The notes under the pieces are model-generated. The model was not told where the DNA came from. It worked only from the letters and a program-made list of their open reading frames with translations, and ran no database searches. A DNA stretch of 64,000 nt from Brasenia schreberi (Eukaryota > Streptophyta > Magnoliopsida > Nymphaeales > Cabombaceae), in the NCBI GenBank assembly GCA_036023115.1, contig JAYKKT010000089.1:11789501-11853500 (forward strand). The letters are read 5' to 3'. The translations under genes and the position numbers were made by a program. Shown in pieces: positions 10,150-20,753 of this stretch (the stretch's first letter is position 1; every line of letters starts with the position of its first letter).

Positions 10150-11960
10150 TCTTGCAAGGCAATGTGAACAAAATGAAGACTTTGTCTAATCAATCCTTGA
10201 GAAGCCTAAGGAGAGAATTCCAAGCAAAGAGATATTCTCTTATATATTGAAGGTTATTTCTTGCTTAAAAAGAAGTTATTATCGATTTTCAAATAGCGAA
10301 AATAAAACTTAATAAAGTTAGGCTTTAAAAGGACTTCACATTAGCCATGTCTAGACCAGGAGCCAATATAAAATCATATCACCCATCACACTTCAAGGTA
10401 GAAGGAAGAGATGAAACTAAGAGACAAGTGATTTGTCACTATTGTAAAGAGGTGAGACATATCAAGTCTAATATTTGAAACTAAAGAAAATGATAGCCTT
10501 TGTTGATGGAGAGCTATGAAAAACGTTCACTTTCCTTGCACTTCAAGACAAAGTGAAGCAATTTGAAGGTCAATAGAAGGAAAAGACGTCTATTAGTGCA
10601 GTATGTTCTACCTCCTCTCATGATACTCAAGGTATCAATCCATGGTTACTTGATTCTTGGGCTTTCTTTCATATGATATGCGATGAAAGCTTTTAACTAC
10701 ATGCATAAGAAAGTATTTTGACTCATGTATTTTTATTGTCAATAGAACAAAATTTAGAGTTGATATAATAGGTCATCTTCAAAACAAAACAACAAATCAA
10801 TTTTTAAAGTAAGCTTGGTTCCAAAGTTAAAGTTAAACTTACTCTTTGTATTACAAAATTTAGATAATATTGTTACTTTCTCATCTATGGGTTACATTAT
10901 AAAGGATCATATCTTGAAAAAGGTGATTGAATGTGGCTATAAAAAATGAGGTCTTTATGTGATAGACTATATGCATACTCAATATTTTGCACATTCTAAT
11001 GTTTTGTGAAATGATATAAACTTGTGGCGTAAGAGACTTCGTCATATAAATGTTCAAAAGTTGTATGATTGTCCTTTCATTTGAATAAAAAATATTGAAA
11101 TTTTCTCTTGCAAAAATTGTGTTCTTGGTAAAATAAAATATCTTTCATTTATTAATAAACATATATTATAAACAAATCTTTTAAAATTGTAAACTCTGAT
11201 GTTTGGGGCGTGCATATGTCATGTCGAAAGGAGTGTCTTATTATATGAGTTTTATTAATGACTTTACTAAATATACATGGGTATATCTATTAAAAGTTAA
11301 ATTTGATGCTTTTAAGAACTTTGTTGTTTTTCACAATCTTGTTAAAAATTAATTTGATTCTGATATTAAGATTTTTAGATCCGCCTCTGAAGATGAATTT
11401 GGATTAAACGAGTTTGAAAAATATCTTGAAAATAATGGTATTGCTCATCGAACATCTTCTATAAGAACTCTATAACAAAATGGGGTTATCAAACATAAGT
11501 ATTGGTACACAGTGAGAACCACTTAGACCTTCCTAGTGTTTAGTGGAGTTTCTAGAAACCTTTGGATCGAAGGACATCTATAAACATAATGTCATCCTCT
11601 ATGTTGCAAAATGTCTCACCTATTGAAAAATTATTTAAAATTTCTCCCAACTACTCTTGATTGGAAGTTTTTCGATGCAAATACTTTGTTTTCATAAACA
11701 AAAGAGATAAACTCTATTTGTGTTATTGAATGTGTTTTTATAGGGTATGGGATGAGAAAATGATATAGGTATTATGATCTCAAGGATGATAAGTTTTAGG
11801 TGTCAAGAGAGTTATGATGAGTATGTGCATTCAAGAAATATTGTGACTCCATTGAGAGATTTACACTAGGTGAAATCCAAGACCGTTGAACTTTTTCTAA
11901 GAAGATCTAATAGAGACTCCAAACTTACGAATAGATTTGTTTCTTGTGAAACATTCTCAC
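10150..11960 (+). pseudogene. Degenerate Copia gag-pol remnant
   Basis: Pieces appear in Copia order with many stops and frameshifts. A zinc knuckle lies near 10430 (VICHYCKEVRHIKSN), and a protease core near 10640 (PWLLDSWAFFHM for the usual WLLDSGASFHM). The GAG-pre-integrase region near 11020 reads LWRKRLRHINVQKLYD and then CKNCVLGK. Integrase core pieces near 11400 read ENNGIAHRTSS. A late integrase block near 11620 (SPIEKLF) is followed by the CYxF/GYG-type stretch. There are no recognisable LTRs. The element is long dead. Confidence 0.72.
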
Positions 11961-12429
11961 CACAATAAAGAGCTTTGTTGACCATCATTTTGGCCGTTAG
12001 GAAACCAAATCCTTTAAGGAAGCACAAGCATCCCAGGTTTGACTTGATGTTATAAATGAGAAGCTAAAATTGGTGGCTATCTCTAGATATTGATTTATTT
12101 TCCTGTATGTATGATTTTTCAAGTATTTTATATTTTCATTCTTAACCCCATTCATATCTTCTTTTCAACTCTCTTTATTGTGCCTAGTATTATATCAAGT
12201 TTTCCTTTCCTACCTATACATTACCATACTTCCACTACAACCAAAACCAAAACCAAGCCTTCTTATAGACAAAGTGGGGATGTCTACAATTTTAACATTT
12301 TCTTTTATTTGCAAGGAGACTATCTCTCTTATGAATTTCAAGAATTTAGTTAAGGTTGATGCATTAAAGAGAACAAATCTTGTTGAAATACTGATCCAAG
12401 CCAATCTTCATTAAGTATCTCCATTGCAA

Positions 12430-14500
12430 GTAACATGTCGTCTTTTGAGCTAAATACTAATGGGATTCCTATGGAGATATGTTTATAAATGAATTATTAG
12501 AGATAGATGAAGATTCATATGATATAATGGAACTGCATGGTGATGATGATGATGATAAAGGAAAGAATCAGATTATCCCAATAGTGAGCCTTCAATATGG
12601 AGTTTGATTCATGTAATAATCCATATAATTTTTATGCTAAAAAGGATGATTTTGGTATATAAAAATATACCTAAAAAGAATAGAAGAATTATGTTATGGA
12701 GCTTTTTACATGCTAACAACAACAATGAAGGTTATAAAGATGAAAAAATATATATCAAGAAGCAATGTGTACTTAAAAGATGTGGTTGTAAGGCTAAAAT
12801 GCTTGTGAAGTTTTGTAAAAAGAAATAGAAGTGGGCTGTTAATCCATATCTCATATATTACAATCACATATCTGCATTCTTCTTTGAAGATGAATATGTG
12901 AAAGATCTACAAAAGGACCAACTTCTTCACACAAATAGATGATACCTGAGATGAAGCTATTTGAGGTTATTGATGCCTTATCTCATGATTTAGGTGGAGT
13001 TTAACTCATCTCGTTTAGAGGGAAACATATATATATTAGTATCTACAAAAATCAAGAAAGAGGTGCATGAGAATTGATTGAAAAATTGTATTGGATATTT
13101 TCAAGATAAAAGAACTTAAAAAATTCAAACTATTATTATTTTATTTAAACTGACAAAAAAACATATGACAAACTGTTTGGGGTGGACGGTAAAGGTCATC
13201 AAGATTATTAATATTGTGGAATGCAATTTTACTTGATATTATTGATCAAGACTTACCAATGATATTTGGAGTCAAAAGAGTATTTTTAAAGGTGGTCCAC
13301 CAATGTTGTTTATGAAATATAATGCAAAGGTTCTAAAGTATATAAATAGTTTATACAAACAATATTTAATTTTAAGAGAAAATAAAATCTGCAATTCTAT
13401 AGGTCATAACATGAATAATTATAAGAACAATGAGCTGAACTAACATGATTATTTATCAATATAGTGCACATTAATTCTGTGAGCAAACTTTGGTTGGATC
13501 ATGAGACATAGTCATCGCATTACTCTTCTAAAAACTTTATGGGTAGCAACATCAATGACATAATGCATGGAAAGCATCAATAACATGCTAAAAAAATACC
13601 TTAATGCAAGCACTCCAATATTTACATTTGTGAAGAAGTTTAATGATGTTATTGGAAGTTGATATTTTAAGGAGAAATTCAATTTTAGAATGAATGATGA
13701 GATGCAACCTTATTATATTAAAAACTCATTATTAATTCATGTTAGATATTCACACACTTGCATTATGTGACAAATTTGAAAAAGAGTTTGAGGAACTTAT
13801 AATTTGTCATGCTAATCTTGAATATAGTTTTGAAGGGTCTCAAACACATAAAGTCATTTAGTAGCCAAAAGAATGCAATGAAGATGACAATGAAAAGAGA
13901 TATAATATTACATATATAGTAAGTGGACAAGAAATTTTGTCCATGTAATGGATCACCCATACATGGTCAGTCCCAAGCCCGAATAAAGTAAGAGGGTTGC
14001 GTTAGGCTTTTGACAACCAACATAAAATGGTCAAACTTATTTATCATAGATTCTACAAATTATGCTAGGGCTCTATGAAAACAAAGAATCTATGTTGCCA
14101 ACCCATCTAGTATGGAAAAAGATTTAGTTGTTGTTGTTGTTGTTGTTGTATAGTAAGTAGACAAGAATTGTTTTCTTGCAAATGCCACTTGTGAAATTTT
14201 ATAGTAATTGTTTGTATGTAAACATTGGCCCTGGTTAAGGTTGAAAATATTCCTTAAAACGTGAAGGATGGTTTGGTTACTTAATATGGCATTGTAAATT
14301 GTAAGTCTTGCAATTAAACAAAGTATTATGAGCAGTATTAATAGAGTAACAATTGATTTACATAACAAAAATATAAAATTGCACAAAATCTCCTCGTCTA
14401 ACATTGATACAAATGAAATTAGCAATGACAATGGTGTTGAGAATGCAATAGAAAGTGAAAGTGTGAATGTGATACCTCCTATCCAAGATGACAACAATGA
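12430..14500 (+). pseudogene. FAR1/FHY3-type Mutator-like transposase, broken
   Basis: The FAR1 DNA-binding domain is visible near 12598-12830: MEFDSCNNPYNFYAK, then CVLKRCGCKAKMLVKF with the paired-Cys zinc ligands, then KWAVNPYLIYYNHI. A transposase-core end appears near 13560-13690 (ESINNMLKKYLNASTPIFTF, then KKFNDVI). A SWIM-like CxC motif (FSCKCHL) begins near 14172. In-frame stops and frameshifts occur throughout, so it is not functional. The reading path from YIVSGQE into FSCKCHL is interrupted precisely by the 215-bp LINE derivative at 13934-14148. Terminal inverted repeats were not found. Confidence 0.72.
13934..14148 (+). mobile_element. Internally deleted RTE LINE derivative (5' end fused to 3' end)
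   Basis: About the first 140 bases align with the 5' end of the full-length LINE at 23881-27155 (read on its own strand): CATGTAATGGATCACCCA, TCCCAAGCCCGAATAAAG, then GAGGGTTGCGTTAGGC. The last ~70 bases align with the LINE 3' end (AACAAAGAATCTATGTTGCC, CCCATCTAGTATGG, then a TTG repeat tail). About 3 kb of endonuclease and reverse transcriptase sequence is missing. A 19-bp duplication flanks it, 13915-13933 and 14149-14167, 18 of 19 identical. The derivative therefore inserted as a unit rather than decaying in place. It carries no coding sequence and would depend on a full-length LINE for movement. Confidence 0.85.
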
Positions 14501-17500
14501 TGAATGAGCATGCGTGAAAAGAATTCAGTGTAGTATAAATGGAAGTGAAGTTACTAGAAATTGTTTAACTTGTGCATGACTAGAGTATCATTATTGTACA
14601 TTCTTTAATAACATAAAAATGGGTAATCCATGAAAGTCTTCAATTGTTTACTTATTGTTTCAACTTTAAAATACTTTCTTTAGCTATTTCTTTTGGAGTT
14701 TTTGTAGGAACAAATTTGATAATATGGTTGACAACAACCGTAAAAGAAAATATCACTTTTGTTATAGGTTAGAAAAATGATAAAAGAAATTATCCAAAAG
14801 CAAAGGTATTGATTTTCTTGTTACATTGCTGAAAGTTAAAATGCTTATACTCACCCATCACATGCTTTGACATTTTTTCCATTGGCAGGATCAAGTTCTC
14901 AAAAATCACAAGAAGTTGGGTTGATGTCTGCTATGCTTATGCTTTTAAGTTAGTTACAAGCATTTATTAATAATGCCCTTTATTGTGATCTCTATCTATC
15001 TCTTTCACAAACACATACAAACAAAGAGGCATTATCGGTTTCTATTGATGCCCTTTAGAAATGCTCATGATAACTTAATGGTGATACTTTTTTTGAAAAC
15101 CAAGCACCAGGTCTTATGTGAAAACAAATCGATTAAGTGCCTCATCGATTACCTTTAGCCTTTTAATTCTTTTTATTTATAATGGTAAAATTGTTTCATT
15201 CTTTTGTTTTCATGATAGACCTCTCGTAACTATGATCCATGAGTGGCCTATTTATGTCAAGAATTGGGTCTTGGATTATAAAGACAGTGCTTATTTCAAC
15301 ATTTCTACAACATATAAGAAGGGAATCAACTTTTGTGATGGTGATCATGATGGGTTGAGTTTTTTTTTTTATTTTGGAATCGAAGTTGCAAGGCATCTTG
15401 TATTGTTAGCACTATCTTGGAGGACAAAAGAGTGAAACAAGAAAATATTATTAATGATGTAATTGTTAGAGTATGTGGAGACTTTGTATTGTAGATATTA
15501 AAATGGTTGTCCTATAAAATCTCATTATGTTGACTTTGTTGTAAATGTATTGCAAATGCTATAATTGGAGAAATATGTTGTAAATGATAGAGTACAAACA
15601 TCATGCTTTGTAAATAACAGGGAGAATGGTGTAAATGTCTTATTATTATATGTTGTAAAGGTTTTGTTATGAAATAGGCATCACATGCCTTTCATTACGA
15701 TATTGGAAATGTAGACAATATGGAGCATGGTAGGCCTTTTGGGACATTACTGTTTCTTATGATATACCATAAAGGTATTGTCATCTTATTTAGATTTATG
15801 GAATATTTGAACTACTAGTAGGACTCCTCTAAAAAATCACTTGTAAACTTGTAAATTTCCAAACTATTATGGCATGTAATAATTTATTGTCATTCATTAT
15901 ACCTATTTTCTAGTATCAGGTTCTATGTTTACCAATGCATGTTTTTGTAGACTTTTAGGCCCTTAAATTTACTCATCTAGGCATTATTTAGATATCTTTG
16001 TAGAATCTATGCTTAATATTGAGAAAAGTTTTACAAAAGTACTATTTAGTTTTCCAAATTTTACACTTAAAGACATCAAATTCTTAATATTTTAAGAGAG
16101 ACATGAGGTTTTTATGATTAATTAAATATGTACTAAATGTTTCTATTATTAACAAAATAGGCACCTAAAGTTTTATTACACTTAATGCAAAAACTAATGT
16201 GGTTAACTACAATGTCCTTATTTGATTATTGATTTAAATTTCAGGCCCTTAGTTGGTTAATGATAAAAATCACATATCCTTCCTAAATGTCAGATCTGAA
16301 AGTATAAAATTTGAGAAACCACATGATACCTTTGTGAAATTTTTTCTTAATATTAGTATAGTGTCCAAGGTTACCTTGTTAATATTCACATAATGTCCAA
16401 GGTTACCAAACTTCGCTATGATGATAATTAATACCCTCAACCTTTATCTTTTTCGTCATATCCTTAACTAGAATAATAGTCTCTTTTGATTACGTGTGTA
16501 CTATTTTTTGCAACAAAGAATTCATAATCACACCATCCACCTGAAACAAATTGCATTTTTGTGTCTTTTAGTCCCTTGTTTTTACATCTCAATTCTTAAA
16601 TAAAATGAGTCTTTCTGTTGAGGATGACGTCGGTTCTCAAATGTAGTGAATCTTCCTATCTACCAAATGAAGAATATATACTTCAAAGGAGGACACAATC
16701 AGTTCTCAAACACAAGAATCTTTTCATCTCAATTCTTTAATGCATCTTCACCTATTTCAACATTGTTGTGTACTTTGTAATATTCAAACATGGTTCTCCA
16801 CACAATATTAATAGGATGAATAGACATAGCACCAAAGTTTTTAGTTCTTAGTTCAATCCTACAATCTTTTCTCATAATATCAAAGAATCTAAATTCCTAA
16901 TCCACTCAAAATACCAACTATGCAAGAGATGGTGGCAATGACCATGAATATACGGTGATGGTAGATGGTATATAAAGATTATGATAGTAACCCTAAGTAG
17001 TTTTGTTCTATTTGAAACAATTGAAATTGTTTTTTTATCATTTCGAGTTTTCAACAATTGAGACAAAATGATCATATACGAGGAGATTATTTCGACGATT
17101 GAAAGTATAAAGTTGTTATCAAGCAATGGGATGTCTACTTTTAAAATCTAAAAATAGAAGAAAATTAGTTTAAAACCAATAATTAAAAGTATACAAACAT
17201 GGTTGATTAGAGGGTTGTCATCCCATATATTGATCACAAGTATTTGTTTCATGAAGATAATGTTTGGCCAAATAATATACAAACTCATATGCACATGAAA
17301 ACAAATGATAATAAAGGAAATCCAATAACACCAACACAACACACTGCACAATTCATTTAGTTCCAGTTTCTAGTAGGATAATGTCTTTATTAGCCTCTGC
17401 AAGGGTACTTGTATAACTCTATATGAACATGTCTCACACATGTTAAATTGATCACATGCTTCCTCAAGGTTGTCATATAATTTTTATTAAACTCCACTGT

Positions 17501-17720
17501 ATCATGTACTTATAGATGATATGTTTTCCGAGAGTCATATTTTCCTTGTCCTATAACTTTGTGAAGAACATAATAATTTTGTTGTTTAGAAAAAAATCTT
17601 TAGGACAGGACCAAAGAAGGACAAGTAAAAACTATAAGAGCAAAAGGTACAAAAATGCATGTGACTGCACACCACTAACTATCTAGTGAAGGATTGACAA
17701 AATATTATAAATAATTTGAT
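14501..17720. other. Intergenic, no gene recognised
   Basis: A+T-rich DNA with a few open frames up to about 105 codons (for example 15118-15435), none with recognisable motifs or splice context. I see no RNA genes or intact mobile elements. It may contain very old transposon sequence continuing from the FAR1 remnant. Confidence 0.4.
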
Positions 17721-17723
17721 GGT

Positions 17724-18447
17724 ACTACTAGAAAATGGTGCTATTTTGTCTATTGGCAGAAACTAATTTGAGTATTGTTGATAGTCGGAATGAGTTACAG
17801 CCTATTCTCACTGTTCAACTGTCGAAACAAAATTGCATAACAATCGAAAATGCCTTAGAAACCAATTATATTCGTCTATGCCTTAATGGTCATAATAACT
17901 TAAGTAAAACAGTCAAAATATGTCAGATTATGTTGCCAAACAATCGAAATAAAATAGAAAGTTGGCGTTGTAAGTTATTCTTATGAATCTGAACAATTGA
18001 AATATGAACAAGAACAATGAGAAGAAGCAAATTTTGATTGTTCTACCAATTTATTTTAAGACACTAAATTTTGACTCTTAAACCTAATTGTGTTTGTTAT
18101 GAAGAATTGGAATAAGATTTATTTTGACTATTGCATGCTTATTTTAACTATTTTGTGCAGCCGCAATAAAAGATAATTTCAGTTGTTGTAATAATCGGAA
18201 TATATCATATTACAGTTGTTGTTTTGACAAACATATTTTGATTGTTGCTTTGGCATGCATATTATGACTGCTGATAATAAGACTTCGACTATAGTGACAA
18301 TAAGAAAAATGTTATTCCAACAAAAATGTTTCGGGAATTCTCTTTTCGATTATGAGAATTAGGTTGAGGACAATTGAAATTATCGTTTCACCTATTTGTG
18401 ATGGTCAATGTAAGCACAATCAAATTAAGTCCTATTGTAGTGTAGTG
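17724..18447. mobile_element. CACTA-like non-autonomous element
   Basis: The left end reads ACTACTAGAAAATGG, one base short of the CACTACTAGAAAA type. The right end, complemented, begins CACTACACTACAATAGG. GGT flanks both sides (17721-17723 and 18448-18450), the 3-bp duplication size expected of CACTA elements. Short sub-terminal motifs of the ACAATCGAAAT kind occur repeatedly in the left half, and in opposite orientation (TTTTGATTGTT, TTTCAGTTGTTG) in the right half, as in CACTA sub-terminal repeats. No transposase is encoded. The TIR match is short, so confidence is moderate. Confidence 0.5.
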
Positions 18448-18479
18448 GGTTTCAACCTTCAAACAATCAAATAAGCCAC

Positions 18480-18750
18480 AAATTTTCCTTTTCTCCAAAA
18501 GAGAATCTAACCAAATTGTATAGCAAAAGAGCCACATTCGGTTCATCTAGTCAACTCCTTTACCACCCCTACTGTGCATTGGAGAGGCGTGCTACTCTTG
18601 AGATCAATATAATCGAAAGTTGTAAAGTTGAGCACAATCTTTATAAATTGTAAAGATCATAATTTATACGTGTACATGACTAGATGAACCAAATGTGGCT
18701 CTTTTGCTATACAATTTGGTTAGATTCTCTTTTGGAGAAAAGGAAAATTT
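18480..18750. repeat. 74-bp inverted repeat (18480-18553 / 18677-18750)
   Basis: Arm 1 contains TTTTCTCCAAAAGAGAATC and ends CATCTAGTCA. Arm 2 is its reverse complement, 73 of 74 matching. The 123-bp loop contains the first copy of the direct repeat recorded next. In RNA this would form a long near-perfect hairpin. It begins 30 bp to the right of the CACTA-like element. Confidence 0.9.
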
Positions 18751-18874
18751 ATAATCGAAAGGTCCTATAGTGTGCATTGGAGAGGCATGCTACTCTTGAG
18801 ATTAATATAATTGAAAGTTGTAAAGTTGAGCACAATCTTTATAAATTTTGAAGATCATAATTTATATGTGTACA
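18573..18874. repeat. 104-bp direct repeat (18573-18676 / 18771-18874)
   Basis: Both copies begin TGTGCATTGGAGAGGC and end in a TTTATAYGTGTACA-type sequence, with few differences. Copy 1 fills the loop of the 74-bp inverted repeat; copy 2 lies just beyond arm 2. The arrangement arm, unit, inverted arm, unit is what a partial fold-back duplication would leave. Confidence 0.9.
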
Positions 18875-19700
18875 CCCTTTTTACCATCCACATATCTTTT
18901 TTAGTGTGATTCTGATTTTGCTCTTTGTAAAATTTAAAAATTACCATTATGCTCCTCGATCATTTGAACTCTTCCTCTATATGGGTCTCACATATTGAAA
19001 TTCGATCCAATGTACGATATTAAATTATTCACTGAGCCATAGTGCTTCGAATCTTATCGGAAAGGAAGAAGATGATCAATTCAAAGAAGGTTTTGAGTAG
19101 TTTTTATAGGTATATAGTTGAATTGATGTATTTTTAACTATTTATTTGATGTATTGATTTTATTTTTGGTCGGAATCAAAACAAAAAAAAGATTTAGTTT
19201 TTAGCTTGAGAGGTGGCACACATATTTTTTCGATGAGAGAGACACAACTTAGCCATGTCCCTCTATTTGTAGGAGTCACGGTTCTCGTACTTGAGAGATG
19301 TGGATTAATTCTAGTTTTACCTTATATGCGTAAAAATTTACTTTATAATTCTTATTTTTTTCTTTAGTTTTTTCTTCTTATTGTTATCCTTCTTTCTCTT
19401 ATTATTGATTGTGTTTTTTGGTTTTATTTTTCTAAATTCTTTTATTTCTTTTTTTTTTGATGAGATAATTGAAAAAAAACAATAATGACTAAAAAGGAAG
19501 GAATGTCAGTTGTTGAAGTAAGGAGACTTGCCGAGAGAGAAACTATTGCTGGAAAAGGTGTACAACCAGTAATCCCCTAAAGATTTAAGAATCGAAAAAT
19601 TGTGTGAATAAGTTTCATAAATCAAATGAAACTGAACCAGAACATTGAAGGTTGTGAATTTTATCATAATTTTCATCACTCATTGTTTTAAATATTGTAA
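18875..19700. other. Intergenic, no gene recognised
   Basis: Pyrimidine-rich and A+T-rich DNA. The opening (GTACACCCTTTTTACCATCC) resembles stretches at 31200 and 33650, which suggests a shared unclassified repeat. I see no coding sequence. Confidence 0.35.
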
Positions 19701-19805
19701 AGGTTCTCCGTGAGTCCCTCACATGGGGGGTGACAGGCTGACCAACTTTCTCGTTAGGGAGAATACAAAGGAATTGCTATTTGCTGGGCGTCTCCTTCTA
19801 CCACC

Positions 19806-19811
19806 CACGTG
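19806..19811. promoter_or_regulatory. G-box / ABRE-like CACGTG upstream of the PQ-loop gene
   Basis: CACGTG in the context CCACGTGTCGC matches the core of abscisic-acid response elements and bZIP/bHLH sites. It lies about 0.95 kb before the first coding ATG. The leader probably contains an intron, because a good acceptor (CTTTTTCTTGCAG type) ends at about 20734. The site is then plausibly close to the transcription start. Function is inferred from the motif only. Confidence 0.4.
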
Positions 19812-20753
19812 TCGCTTGTCAGCTTCCCTCTCTCCCTGCGGAGCACCTGGTGAGCGTGGCATGGCCCAAAATCACATTATACCAATAAGAGACTGCCTCT
19901 CCTTCTTATCAGTTCTCCACCGAATGTTTCATCATTATTGTTATTAATTCTCCGACACTGTTCTCATTTTCAACTTTTGCTTCGTTGCTTGCACACCCTC
20001 TGTTTTTCTGCGCCGCCTGGTACGACGTTAGTCGTTGAAACACCCAAGATGGGGTTTTCTTGGTTCTAATTTTTGAATATTCGATATGATTTCCTTTATT
20101 CATACTAAATATTCGATGCGAACAATAGTACAGGTTTATTTGCATGGATGCTTTTATTGAACCGTTTCTGTTCTTTCTACAAATAGAGGGCGCGTAAATA
20201 TTGGAGAAATAATTTTTGTTATAGAAAGCATTGAAAGCATGGATTTTCTAGTCTGATTTTCCAGAAATGCAGTCGATAGAATTTTCTTTGTTATGATGGT
20301 CCTTAAATACGAGGACATATACATGGTCGTTTATAGGTTCTTCACTTGTTTGGTGGTGATAAGATCTTTCGCCGATGGTGGGATTTTTTAGTATAATTTT
20401 GGTTTCTGCGTTTCCATTAGAGAATAACATGTCCGATTCATTTTAGAGGAAAAGTGGTGTTTGTTACCTTGTGTTGTGGAGTTAAAGTTCTGTTGTCCGA
20501 AAAAGAAAGTTTGCTCAACTATATGAGAGAATCTTTTCAGAGTATGTCTTTTTCTTTGGTGCGTTACATAACAACCAGAGTAGAGACTTTTCCTTCGTTT
20601 GGGTTATTTTCTTTTGTCTTGAGGATGAGGAGGGGATATACTTTGTATATACTCTGGCATCGCCCTTCGTATCAGACATTTCTTGATGTGTTTCTTCTTC
20701 TTCTTCATTTAATATCCCTCCTTTTTCTTGCAGTTGAGAGAACAAGTTGAGGT

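Noticed and set aside
20454..20750. 98-codon frame just before the PQ-loop start
   Set aside because: It lies in the leader and ends at the presumed leader-intron acceptor. It has no motifs and no splice path into exon 1.
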